64,000 nucleotides of DNA from Bradysia coprophila (Eukaryota; Arthropoda; Insecta; Diptera; Sciaridae): the NCBI RefSeq assembly GCF_014529535.1, contig NC_050738.1, positions 992,001-1,056,000 of the forward strand, written 5' to 3'. The translations under genes were made by a program, and so were the position numbers. The notes under the pieces were generated by a model. The model did not search any database. It was not told the DNA's origin and was given only the letters and a program-made list of their open reading frames with translations. This document shows, piece by piece, positions 35,531 to 47,350 of this stretch (positions are counted from its first letter, which is position 1; every line of letters starts with the position of its first letter).

Positions 35531-38500
35531 TATAGTAATGTATAGTAATGTATTATTGCCTATCCACCCGGAATATTGTTGTTACACGTACATTTCCCAC
35601 CCGCGGAAAGCGGTGTTACATGAAATATTCTTTAACACTGAAATCGAAACAGTACTCGCGATGTTATGTTAGTTTTGATATCACAAACTTTGTCACTTGA
35701 ATTAAGTGCACACCAATCTAAGCAAATTCATTAAAAACTTTCGAAAAAACTGAAATAAAAAACACAAAAATAAAAGTCGCCTTCGGCTCGGATATGCAAA
35801 CTATACACTTGTCAAAATAACCGTTTCCAAAGCTTGTTGCTTATAACCACACTTGTGAGTTCGGCTCGTATCACAAAATTGATCCCTCATGTAATGAACT
35901 ACCTCCGCAGCATCCAATGTAATCTACTATTATTCGTATGAGTGAATCGGCTGAAAAACCGCTGTAACGAAATGTGTCACTTATTTCAAAGTCGCCGACT
36001 GTATTCACTCCAAAGTGAATCTATTCTTTAACTCTTTCTCTGAATGGTATCATAATCATTTTACTGTACTCCTACCACATCTACAGATCTGTTCATATTC
36101 GAGCTTCGTGGAAGGCTAAAAATTATTATTGAAATCAAGTTTCTTAGAGCATCCGGTCCACTTTACTTTCCACAGTTCTTTTTAATATTGTTTTGCACTC
36201 TCCCATTGTTAAATTACTTGATGTAAGTCGAGAAAAGCTTTTAGTTTTGTAATTTATATTTGATTAAGTTTCAATAATAAAGGTTTCTTCTCTTCAGTTG
36301 AAAGTTCTATAGTCAGTTGAAAAACTATCTACCTTCCGTTCCGTATCCAACATAAATATGAATATGTTTTACAAACAAACAACATTTCGCTATCTCCTTC
36401 TCTCTAGGGATACCAATATGAAAAATAAAGTTTTCGTGTGAATTTTGTAGATCCGAGGCGAAGTCGAGTAAAAACGTGACAATGAGACTTTTAATTTTCA
36501 TCCCGGGTTATGTATCAGATTTTGCATGCTGAGAGCGTCGGAAGTAGTGCTTAATACATGAAAAGTTACACGTTTCGACTCATGTAGCATGTAAAAATTC
36601 TATGAATTCCTTCCACCTTTTCAAACGAGACGCAAAAGTATGTAAATTTCAATTTCTCGTCATTATAATTCTCATTCCACGCATTAATTGATGAAAAACT
36701 TAACTTCATCCACTTAAATAATGCAATAAACGAAAATTGGATTCTTAGCATGGCATATCGCCTGCGTCTTATAAGTTCTGCATTAAGTTTTTGACGATCT
36801 AGTTTCGGTGGGGGATTTTATTTGAATTTTGTACACCAAAAAAGAAAAAGTTTTCTTTCTGTTAAATATTTAATAAACGACATAAACTATTTTGCTTGAA
36901 AGTTTTCCAATACAGAAACTATTTTCCGGCAATCTGAAGTCTTGAAAAGTTTTTTTTTTCTTATTTTCTGTTGCCTTCATCTTCTTATTCGAATCACTTT
37001 TCATCATCATCCATTTACGAAAATCGCTTCCTTATGGGAAGAAACGAAAAAGAAAAGAAAAAAATCCCAACTTTTTGGAATTAAACTTTTAATTAGAGCT
37101 TTCCATGGTTTTCGTTTAATCGAAACAAATTATGCCTGTGAGATGGTTTGCTTTATATATTAAAAGGGGGAAAATATAGAATGTATCACATGAAATCATT
37201 AATTTCAATGTTTGCATAACTGTCATATTCTGTATGTAATGCGGGAGTACTTGGATACGTGTTTCCACGAAAATGTTGTTAATTTGTCGACGAACAAACA
37301 TCCGCCAAGTTTTTATAGTCAAGGTTTTTTAAGCTCCACCGTTCCAGCAATACGACGTGATCTAAGACATCCGTAAAAAGTTAGGATTATGTCTTTTGGC
37401 ACCAACGATAATTCCGATAAAAGAAACTCATCCAACCTGATCATGGGAATGTTACATGCAATCATTTGCATTAATACCAACCATCTAACCAATTTGATGT
37501 TAAAAATGGACTTTTATACCGCCAAGTCTATATTCCGTAATTTGCTGTATAAATTATGCTCTTTGATGTGTTCATTCCAGAGATGAAACTAAATTATGTG
37601 CACATCAACCCCTACTTGAGTTCCATTTATTTATATAAAATAAGAGCCGGTGTGTATATCTGCAATACTCTCCCACACCATCATCGTACATACACGCCAT
37701 TATCGTCACGTAAATAAATTCGAAATCATACACCACCGCAATAAGTGGAGACGACGAAGAATAAAAAAAAGAAGAATTTCTTGTATATTCGCATGGGAAA
37801 GATGACAAGATTGTATGAAATTAGATTTAATACACCCGATATTTACTTGACGATGGATGGGTGTACGGGAGAAAGTATGGAAGAAGAAATTTTGTGAAAT
37901 GTCTATAAATTCCATTTATATTTTGCTTTTAAAATGTAAAAATTTAATGCATACAAAATGGGGGTATGTATCCAAAATGGTAATGTTTTCGAAAGCACTA
38001 AGCAATTATCTCTGATTATTTGCTCTTATGATGAAAAAAAAAAGACATTTACGGATAGAGAGAGCGTGTACGAAGAAATTAAATTGACGGTGACGATTAT
38101 ATTGAATATTCGAAAGTGTTTTCAATAGATTTGAATAGAGAATTTAATCAAGCTGACGATTATTCGCCCCATCGAGCACATGAACCGTACCGTGACTGTA
38201 AAGGTGAAGTTTACTTCTCGGATAAATATTTTCTTATAATAAAATCGACGGTACCGGTATGAATGGTATCGTATAGCTCTCGTTACGTGTCGATTGTTGG
38301 AAGGTATAAGAATATATGAAAAGCAAAGAAGATGAGTCAGTCAAGTCAGGGTCGATTTTTATGAAACTATGTTTTGGTGGAAACTAAGAAGTTTTTACGA
38401 GAAACCAGTTAGGTGTTCGGGGATTTTTTACCTTGGAAACATCTGCTATCGGCAGCTACGACTAAATTAATGATGAGCTCTTGCAAATACCGCCGGCTTA

Positions 38501-38560
38501 TATAGGAAAATACATGTTAAACAAATGATGTGAAAGCATCGATTTCAATCTGTTGAAAAT
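35531..38560. other. Intergenic, no gene recognised
   Basis: Three kilobases of AT-rich sequence with many short ORFs (60-73 aa) and none with domains or splice partners. No strong repeat was seen by eye. Confidence 0.4.
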
Positions 38561-38564
38561 GCTC

Positions 38565-39000
38565 AAATCAAAAGAAGTAATAGATTCGATAACTGCCGTA
38601 ACGATATTTTTGTCGTCTGTGAAATATGAGGAGCGAAAACACACAAGTAATTTCGCTTTGCTGATTTCAACAATTGTTCCATTCTATACCGACGTGTAGC
38701 ATACGTTAGACAACGGAAAACACAACCGTTTGAAGATCTCAGTAACACACACATTGCTCTTGTTGCAAACAACCGACGTAACCTGTCATATACGCCTGTC
38801 ATCTGTTATCGATAAACGTCGAGAAAAATAATGACAAACTCTGAGTAATATGGTCATTTATATAGTAAAATGCATGTTAAAACAATTGAAGTACAAGATT
38901 TGAAATCAACCAATTTTGAAAATACTTTGATCGATGGAAGTAATAGACCCGATAATAAAGCTGGTCATATGCTTGCAGTCTGTACCGAGTTAATTGTCGC
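38565..39000 (+). repeat. Two adjacent copies of the dispersed GAAGTA repeat
   Basis: A partial copy near 38566-38640 (AAAAGAAGTAATAGATTCGA, GTCGTCTGTG) is followed by a full copy at about 38798-38990. The full copy starts CATCTGTTATCGATAA and contains TTGAAGTACAAGATTTG and GGAAGTAATAGACC. It is nearly collinear with 17988-18185. Confidence 0.75.
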
Positions 39001-39259
39001 TAAATCGAATGGAGTCTTGCGATAAATAAGTATCATTTACCATTTCCTCGAGAATTTTTAGTCTATGATTGTTCGAACTACTGAAATCACTTCAAAGCTC
39101 ACCACCAACACCATTTTCGATTCGGCTTCTTTTGTACGGGGATTAGTATTTTCATGAACTCGAGACACGAGAAACAAAATTAGTGGGTAGTCGAAGATTA
39201 TTCATAAACTAATACTTTTCTTCACAAAGTCGTGGTTTCGTGTCGTCGATTTTTCAGCG

Positions 39260-39560
39260 CAATTTGGAAGGCTCGGAACTGGTCAGGTTGACCTGAAGCT
39301 CAGATCACCTGAATCTAATTAGAACTAAACCTGAATTGAACATTTGTACCTGACCTGAAATCTGAAGACCAATAATTCAGATAAATCGGGTCAAATTTCA
39401 GGTATATTTGATGGGACCTGAAAACTGCCCTTGAATTTCTTTTGATTTCAGAAAAATTCAGGTCAGGTCAGTTCAAACTTACATATTTTCAGGTTGCCTT
39501 GAATTTCAGTTTCAAATCAAGTGATACCCGTGATACCTGACCTGTTTCGGGTCTGAGGCT
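39260..39560. repeat. Degenerate CCTGACCTGAAATC-type repeat tract
   Basis: Irregularly repeated words GGTCAGGTTGACCTGAA, CCTGACCTGAAATCTGA and TTCAGGTCAGGTCAG, on both strands, of the same style as 17390-17925. Confidence 0.6.
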
Positions 39561-39603
39561 TTGGAAACCCATTTGGAGATAAGAGTCCCTAAATGTGGAT
39601 GAT

Positions 39604-39684
39604 GGTCCAGCTGTGGGAGTGTGGGAACATGATCCAGCTGTGGGAGTGTGGTAATATGATCCAGCTGTGGGAGTGTGGGAATTT
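39604..39684 (+). repeat. 27-bp tandem repeat, three copies
   Basis: GATCCAGCTGTGGGAGTGTG plus about seven bases is repeated three times with few changes. Confidence 0.9.
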
Positions 39685-40628
39685 TAATAAGTAACAGCTG
39701 GGTTAACCAGCAGCTAACATTTTTTCCTTATATTATTCTCCTCGAGGTCTACGTATCGAACCAACAATTGATAATCCAAAAACTTTAGTACACCTACTCG
39801 CTCGCAAATTACCAACGCAGGGTGCAAAAAAATGTTCCGATTATTTTATCCATCATTGTTTCACAGTGTTCCTCACACAACAAGTTGGATATGCATTAAA
39901 AAAATGCTTTTTCGTTCCGTTTTTTTTTCTTCTTTTAGATTACCATCTGGTGTTGTTGAGTGTATAATTTAAAAGTTTTGAGTGCTTCGGGTTGAATCTG
40001 AATTGATATATAAAACAGCATATAAGTGTCGTTTGACAAAAGCTTTAATAGAAAAACGAAATAACAATCATTCGTTGGCGCAATTTTCTGCAGACCGAAT
40101 TACGTTTATTTGTCTATCAGCTAACGACATAATATGACAATAGCACTTAGGGCCTAGGGCGTAATTACACTCATTGTGTAACGTTTTTTTTTTCTTTATT
40201 AAGAGAAGAAAATATACGCAAGAAAAAGCGGTACACCAAGATCGTTTCCATTAGGAGAGGCAACGATTTTATTATGGTGACGTGCTCTTTTATATGTTTA
40301 GAAATTTTGCAAAGGTTAATGGTCGAAAGGATAATTGCAATAGTACGCGACATAGAAATAAAGGTGAGTAACTTTTAATGACTGGGTCGGAGATAAAGAA
40401 CTTGATTGTTTGATATCGACAGAAAAAAAGTAAAATTGCTCTTTTCGCTGTAGCTACCTAGAAGGCGAGTTTGGTTAAAAATCGTGTGCGAACGTGTATT
40501 GAAAAGGATTTTTTCTAGATTGGCCTTAGAGTAATTATGACTTCTCTAAGAGATTGGCTACACGAATATTTATCAATGTTTACATGTCATCAGCACTAGT
40601 GTTCCAATTGATTTTATTTCAGCAATAG
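39685..40628. other. Intergenic, no gene recognised
   Basis: AT-rich, no coding or repeat signal noticed. Confidence 0.4.
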
Positions 40629-40638
40629 TGTCGAACAG

Positions 40639-40901
40639 CGAGGGGTAATCACTGATTTACTAGCTCAGTAAATCACGGTAAATCACAGTAAATCACAGTA
40701 AATCAAAAATGAAGTTTCTACTAAATTTGAATCTATTTACTTCAATTTGTATTAGTTCATGAAATTTATCCTATATGTTTACGGCCACGATACTTCGAAA
40801 TGTAATCCAGTGACAATTAAAAATTTTTCAAAAATTTTTCAAAATTTTTTGTGATTTACCGTGATTTACTTGATTTACTGATTTACTAGTGATTACCCCC
40901 T
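40639..40901. mobile_element. 263-bp MITE with GGGGTAATCAC ends and 10-bp target duplication
   Basis: CGAGGGGTAATCACTGATTT at the left mirrors AGTGATTACCCCCT at the right, and TGTCGAACAG flanks both ends exactly (40629-40638 and 40902-40911). The inner ends carry repeated GTAAATCAC units on one side and GTGATTTAC on the other. A 10-bp duplication points to a Mutator-like or hAT-like source; the ends alone do not settle it. Confidence 0.85.
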
Positions 40902-41009
40902 TGTCGAACAGTCTCCCAATGTTGATATTAGAATGGACTGGGCAATGTTCACGCCCAGAGCGAAGCGAGTTGGAATTTCTTATTTCTCTCAGAGGTGAAC
41001 AAAACGTTT

Positions 41010-41425
41010 TTCATCACACGAACTACGAAAATTGTAATTTTCGGTTCCCAAACGGGAAGCGAAAGTAAAAAAATGCAAGTTATGTATCGAAATCGGATAA
41101 TACATAATGCGAAAGTCTATGTATATAATGCGAAAGTCGATGTACATAATGCGAAAGTCAAATCTTGTCAAGGTGTTTACTTTGATCAATATTGAAAAAA
41201 CCGTGCGCCAGTGCTCTGATTAATGTTAGCATACAAAGTTGATGACGAATAATTCAAAGGATATTGTTGTTGTTTTTACGTCTGATTGTTTTGATGGTTG
41301 ATAATGTTAATATTTTCTTATACCCCCGCAAATGTCAACATATTTTGGTTTAATTCATCATACGATAACGCATTTCTTCGAGTTTATGTGCCTCAATTAC
41401 AATTTTCGTAGTTCTCGTGATAAAA
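41010..41425. mobile_element. Inverted-repeat element with ACTACGAAAATTGTAATT ends
   Basis: CGAACTACGAAAATTGTAAT near 41020 is mirrored by ATTACAATTTTCGTAGTTCT near 41396. Between them lie three 21-bp tandem units (TACATAATGCGAAAGTCTATG) at 41101-41160. Confidence 0.6.
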
Positions 41426-41558
41426 AGTTATGTGGATCACACGGGACGACGTAAAGAAATTCAACCTGTGCGATTGCGGCCCTTGCCTTCGGCGCGGGCA
41501 GCAACTCTCGCACACGGTTGAATTTCTTTACTTTCGTCCCTTGTGATCCAAATAACTA
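41426..41558. mobile_element. Short MITE abutting the previous element
   Basis: AAGTTATGTGGATCACACGG plus GTAAAGAAATTCAAC is mirrored by GTTGAATTTCTTTAC plus CTTGTGATCCAAATAACT. The loop is unusually GC-rich (GCCCTTGCCTTCGGCGCGGG). Confidence 0.75.
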
Positions 41559-41559
41559 T

Positions 41560-42078
41560 TTCTGTGTGCATGATGGGAGTAACCGGTTTTCTCCACAAAA
41601 ACGAAAACATCAATTCGAAATATCAATTTTGAAAAAATAAACGAAGTGAGATTTCCAATCAGAAAAGTTCTATTTTTTCCCCACGGGAGAGAAAAGGCTG
41701 CACTTTTCTAACTAGAAATGTTATTCGACTAATCATCAACAAAACACAATTTTCTCATATATGGCCTATTGAGGGGAGAAAATGATATTACGCACAGCGG
41801 AGTGGTTGATTACTTCATAACATATGCGGCGATTTTCGTTTCTTTGGCGAGTTTGTGAGTAAAATAACTACATTGCTCCAACATTAACATTTTGCCTACA
41901 ATCGTACTAGAGATTACAGCAGCTGTAATACAGCTCTTATAACCAAATTGCAAAAAGAATTGTTTTAGGCACGAATTCAAAATTGAAAATTCGCATTTAT
42001 ATACCCTAATCATAACTTTTTTATACCTACATCAGTCAGTATGTTGACTTTGAATTTACTTACCAGCAGAAATTTTTT
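41560..42078. other. Intergenic, no gene recognised
   Basis: AT-rich, no coding or repeat signal noticed before the next AGCCCCGTACGAAG element. Confidence 0.4.
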
Positions 42079-43683
42079 AGCCCCGTACGAAGTACGAAGG
42101 GGCTTATAGGATTACGATGCCGTGTGTAATTGATGGAATTCGAAGCAGACGGTAAGGGCAAAGTGTTTGCCTATGTTCATAGATGACGAATCCGCAATAA
42201 AAATTTGGGCCGTCTGTCCGTCTGTCTGTCACGTCGATATCTTGAGTAAATCAAATCCGATTTCAAAAAAAAAAAAAATCCCTGAAAGATAGTCAAAATA
42301 GTGAAGCTAAGTTCGAAGATGGGCATATTCGGGTCGGCCCTTCGTGAGTTAGGGCCACCTAAGTGATTTAAGGTCTTTTGGTGATATTTATGGCAAAATA
42401 AACGATGGATAAACGATAAATGTAAATGACACGGCAAATGATAGGTATTGTCAATACCAATCCAGGAAAAAAAAGTTTTTTAAAATCGGGTGAGTGGACC
42501 GTGAGTTAGGGCCTTAGAAGTGAAAAGCTACGAGTGCCCTGTGTGTATTTTACATAGAACTCAAGTAAATTTCATTCGTTTTTCGTAATTTTTGTGTCAT
42601 TTGGAAGGTAATCAAAAGCCGAATAGAATGTTGTTGAAAAAAAATTAAATTTGGGTCCTTGGCCTAAGGCCGCTACTAGGGCCCTATGTGTATTTCACAT
42701 ATAACTCGAGTAAATTTCATCCGTTTTTCGTAATTTTTGTTTCATTTGGAAGGTAAGGAAAGGCCGAATAGAATGTTGTTGAAAAAAAATTAAATTTGGG
42801 TCCTTGGACTAAGGCCACTACTAGGGCCCTATGTGTATTTTACATATAACTCGAGCTAATTTCATCCGTTTTTCGTAATTTTTGTTTCATTTGGAAGGTA
42901 ATCAAAGGCCGAATAGAATGTTGTTGAAAAAAAAAAAAATTTGGGTCCTCGGACTAAGGCCGCTACTAGGGCCCAATGCGTATTTTACATATAACTCGAG
43001 CAAATTTGATCCGTTTTTCGTAATTTTTGTTTCATTTGGAAGGTAATCAAAGGTCGAATAGAATGTTGTTGAAAAAAAATTAAATTTGGGTCCTTGCACT
43101 AAGGCCGCTACTAGGGCCCTATGTGTATTTTACATATAACTCGAGCAAATTTCATCCGTTTTTCGTAATTTTTGTTTCATTTGGAAGGTAATCAAAGGCC
43201 GAATAGAATGTTGTTGAAAAAAAATTAAATTTGGGTCCTTGGACTAAGGCCACTACTAGGGCCCTATGTGTATTTTACATTGAACTCGAGTAAATTTCAT
43301 TCGTTTTTCGTAATTTTTGTGTCATTTGGAAGGTAATCAAAGGCCGAATAGAATGTTGTTGAAAAAAAAATTAAATTTGGGTCCTCGGACTGAGGCCGAT
43401 ACTAGGCCCTATGTGTATTTATACTCAATAAATTAAAATTTTAGGGCTATTTGAAATTTTTGTTTTATTTGAAAGGAACGTCGTACGGGGCTTCGTAATT
43501 GCGCTATGCGCAATTTCTAAGATGTACACATTACATAATAATTTTACTTTAACTACTTTAACCGGCGCATAGGCTTACGGTCAAAGTAGGGTGACAGACG
43601 CACTAGGGTCACGTACGCAATAGATATACGGGTTTGTACGGGGCTCAGTCGCAGCAAACGCTCCGACTGTTCTGATGGCTCGT
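42079..43683 (+). mobile_element. Repeat-family copy 2: AGCCCCGTACGAAG element with six tandem units
   Basis: Begins AGCCCCGTACGAAGTACGAA and follows copy 1 (23084-24335) throughout: the same CGATGCCGTGTGTAATTGAT lead, a shorter CCGTCTGTCCGTCTGTC tract, and the TGGGCATATTCGGGTCGG segment. Six ~145-bp tandem units follow, marked by AACTC(G/A)AGTAAATT at about 42556, 42704, 42849, 42993, 43138 and 43283. The end motif GTCGTACGGGGCTTCG and the AATTGCGCTATGCGCAATT hairpin come next, then the CAGTCGCAGCAAACGCTCCG tail. Copy 1 has four units, so the unit number varies. Reading frames through it carry no known protein. Confidence 0.85.
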
Positions 43684-43764
43684 CTTTTTTACAGTTTCAG
43701 TTCACTTAAGTTTTCTTTTAGTCTGTCAAATGGAGCCGGCACTTTAAATTTGATCGATTAACTT

Positions 43765-43900
43765 TTTATAGATGATGGCAAGCATACCTTCAGTCGACTA
43801 GTATATTTATATTAATAAGTCTATTGAAGTCGAATGTCAGATTAAATCTTGTACTTCATTCGTTTCAACATACCTTTTTCTATTAATCACCACCTCAATG
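43765..43900 (-). repeat. Diverged copy of the dispersed GAAGTA repeat
   Basis: GATGGCAAGCATACCTTCAG, then AATCTTGTACTTCATTCG and TTTCAACATAC, in family order. Confidence 0.5.
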
Positions 43901-45040
43901 GAAAGTTTCCATTATATAGCTTAAAATGGTTGGATACGTCTATAGATGTGTGTCCAACACACACTTAGAATGGGGGCTAAAGCTAAATCGAAAATGACTC
44001 ATTTTTTGAACGATTTCGTTAGTTTTATAACTTAAAAATATTATTGCCTCTTAAAGACAATATGGCGTCTGCTGCCAAAATGACGGACAGAAATTGGTAG
44101 TGTAGTTTACCAATGATAAACTTATTTTGTAAAATTCCCATGTCAGCGTTTTACACGAATATGTCAGTGCCTTACTCCTAAGACTATTTACAGGTAAATC
44201 TCATTAATCGAATAAAAATAATAAAAACTTGCAGAACCAAAGTATCCCCTCGAGGAAAATAGCTTGGAAAATACACAAGCAACACTACACCTTCCATTGC
44301 TTCTTTTCCAGGAAGTACAGTACAAAGAAACAGTTCACAACAGTAGAAACTTTGTTCTATTTCCGCATATAAAAAACTGCGTGACACATTGGAACATGTA
44401 GTTGTGAAACAACGATGCAATCTGTATGCCAGTTCCCAGCTGAAGTAAGTTGATTTCCTCGTCACACATCACTTTCGTGTGATATCTTCAGCACAAAAGT
44501 AGATTTATATTAAGAAACAAAGGTGATAACAAATAAATGTCATAAAAAAAAATGTTGAAAATGTTTCCGTTTGGATGGTGTGCATGTGCCGAAGAAGGAA
44601 ACCAAAAAATGGTGTGGCTTGAATTTTAAAATAAGTTGGGAAATTTTTGCGACAGACATAAAAATTGAGAGCTTTTTTATATTTTCTTGAATTATTTTTC
44701 CTTTTGCCATTTTTATAAAGGTGGATGTTGTGTCATTTTTCCTAAGTATATTTTTATGTGTACATGTGAACCGGGCGGCGCACACATATCCTCATCCGTC
44801 TCATTCTCTACTTATATATACACCTATAACCAATTTATGGTGTGTAGTACCTTATATATATATCCAAAAACTGAACGGAAAATTCACTCGGTGAACACAT
44901 ATTTAAGTTCATGTTTGGGACTGTTCTGAAAAATAAATTTTTAATGCTGCTTTGGTGTTGTAGGCGAATTGATTTTACGTGTTGAAAATAAAATTTTATA
45001 TCGCAACCACTGAACTTCACATGTACTTTTCAGCATAAAT
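43901..45040. other. Intergenic, no gene recognised
   Basis: Short ORFs (up to 93 aa) with no domain features, and AT-rich TATA runs near 44810-44870. Confidence 0.4.
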
Positions 45041-45055
45041 CGTGTATGGTGTATT

Positions 45056-45180
45056 AGACAAAAACCTCTTAGAAGAGGAAGGGTGACGCAAGTCCTTTAC
45101 TTACAAAAGTATTGATGTTAAAAGGGGTGACGCTCAAAGCTTATATACTCTAAAATTTGACTTTACTAAAAAAATTGGGC
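45056..45180 (+). repeat. Dispersed repeat shared with 51188-51305
   Basis: AGACAAAAACCTCTTAGAAG, ACAAAAGTATTGATGTTAAA and GGGGTGACGCTCAAAGC align with AGACAAAAATCTCTTAGAAT, TCAAAAGTATTGATATCAAA and GGGTGGCACCCAAAGC near 51190-51275. Confidence 0.65.
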
Positions 45181-45291
45181 GGTCAATGATCTCGTTTGGG
45201 AGCTAGAACTCTCGGAAGTTGACATGGAAGCCCCATATATTTCCATTAATCGTATCTGGATGTGTGAGAAATTAGAGTTTTGACTTTACAT

Positions 45292-46892
45292 AACAGATCA
45301 TCTTCAAGAGACGTTACTGCCACATACATTAATCTATTTTTGACATCAGTACGTCACTTTCCGACCCCTTTATGTACCGAATTACCCTACAGTAACAGTA
45401 GACTTTTGAAAAACCAAGAAAAATTTTTCTTGGTTCTTTGGGTTTTGGAGCCCATTTTCCCCTTGAGGGATTTGTAAATTTTCCTTGCTAAATATAAACA
45501 TAGCTAACGCCGACCCGTACGAAACACCTATTCGTATCAAAAGCCTTTAATGTGAAACTCTTCATTTCTCTTACTTCATTTTCTTCTCTGCTGAAAAACT
45601 ATTCTCCCTTTAAAATCACTTACATTATCCACTCTTTGTCTTGTTATCATCAACAACTAAATTGCCGGAGGCAATATAGACAGCCCCGTACGAAGACAAA
45701 TTTCATAAATTCCTATTTAAACAGCTATATACCGCTATATTTACCTATATTTCACTGTAAATAAACATTTCACAGAGGAATATGCTATTATATAGCTCTA
45801 TATGCCTGTATATAGCTCAATATAGCTGTATATAGGTATATATAGATGTCCATATATGGAATCCCTGAAACCCCTCACACTTAACACATTATTTCCATGT
45901 TAACAGAAACTCTCTAAGCATCATTTTTCCCACTTTATATCGTTTTACTAAAATCCAATATGGCCGCCGGCAGCCATTTTGTTAGGAGACCGGAAATAGT
46001 ACCGACGCTTTACATTCGTTAATACCTTTCAAACAAAAAAAAATTCATGAAATTCTGTCAAAATTTACTCGAGATATTGTCAAAATACACCACGTTCACT
46101 GTACTTCCGAGTAGCCAGATAAGAGCTCACTCCAAGAGACCTAGCTCACGCTCTGGAGAACATAATTTCATAAAAAAAATTTTCCCTGATTGGTACGGTC
46201 AATACCTATCTAATAAAGCTAAAGCAGACGAAATATGTTCAAATGTGGCCGACCTACAAGCAAAAACTGCTTGCCGCCCTGTGCCTGTTCCACACCAAGG
46301 GGTCTAACTCACGAGTCGGTCATCCGATTTCCATAAACTTTTTTTTTGTCGATCGGTATTGTAAATACCTTTTATTTGACGTATCACTTACAAGTTTAAC
46401 GTTTAAATGTCCGGAGATATCTTCGAAAAACCGTAAAGCACTTATTGGGCCACAGCTCGGGAGGGGTCGATCCAAAATCACTCATCTTCGAACTTAGCCT
46501 GTCTTTTGACATTACCAAACGGGGAAAAAAAAAGAATTTTCAAAATCGGATGCGTTTTACTCAAGTTATCGTGCAGACAGACAGACGGACAGACGGACAG
46601 ACAGACGGACAGACGACAGACAGACGGACAGACAGACGGACATTTTTTTTTTCGCGGATTTGGCATCTCTAGACAACCACAATATGTTTCCCCTTACTCA
46701 GGGAGTCCAATTCGACGTGTTACAAACGTATGCGTAAACCTATAAGACCCCAGTACTTCGTACGGGTCTAAAAATCCTAAGAACGTTGCAACTTGCATTG
46801 AGACACTCAAGAATACACATTATGGGATTTTTTAACGTGGATGGTATTTCTTAACGTGAATGGCATTTCAAACGGCCTTGAAGATGATCTAT
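45292..46892. mobile_element. Second copy of the ACGTTACTGCCACAT element, split by another element
   Basis: The ends AACAGATCATCTTCAAG and CTTGAAGATGATCTATT are mirrored. The left arm (45309-45500) follows the arm at 11505-11695 with point changes. The homology breaks off after AAATATAAA near 45500 and resumes at AAAAATCCTAAGAACGTTGC near 46770, so about 1.27 kb has been inserted between. Confidence 0.75.
45502..46769 (-). mobile_element. Reversed relative of the GTACGAAG family, inserted in the previous element
   Basis: The ends GACCCGTACGAA (near 45512) and TTCGTACGGGTC (near 46757-46768) are inverted repeats. A CAGACGGACAGACAGACGG microsatellite (46572-46640), a TCTTCGAACTTAGCCTG word and CACTTATTGGGCC match the reverse complement of copies 1 and 2. 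A further internal CAGCCCCGTACGAAGAC occurs near 45683. Short TATA-rich repeats lie at 45720-45860. The ORFs here (46047-46307, 46445-46745) are repeat by-products; the Thr/Asp/Arg/Gln runs come from the microsatellite. Confidence 0.75.
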
Positions 46893-47350
46893 TGTGGTTC
46901 ACCAGATCGTTTCTTTGGATTGTAGAAGTCTAATATACAGAAGGCACTGGCACTATTTTGTCGTATAGATAAACTCTTTTCAGGTGTGCAGTGTGATTAC
47001 GCTTCTTTTCTCCCTCTATTCTGTTCTGTTGGCAATTCAGGGGAGAAAATGTCTATTTGTAACGTCGCAACCGGTACCATTCGTCAACCAAAATTGGCTT
47101 GGGGGTTAATGTTTTAGGCCCATTCACTGTCAACCGGATATTTCACTGGAAAATACTTCTACTAACCATTGCTCCATTCAGTTGTTGTTTGTCTACCTCG
47201 CGAATGTCTTCAGGGCCTAATGCACATAAGCGAAAGTCGCCAAACCTTACCTAACCACGTCGTCTGCTTTTATTGTGATTGAAAGCAAAATGTTATTCTT
47301 AAGGGAGAATACCGTAGATTTAATTGAACAAGTTGTCAAACTGTCATCAA
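46893..47350. other. Intergenic downstream of the serine protease homologue
   Basis: No gene or repeat recognised. Confidence 0.4.

Noticed and set aside
46445..46745. ORFs with Thr-Asp-Arg-Gln repeats
   Set aside because: They translate the CAGACGGA microsatellite in an element; not a real protein.
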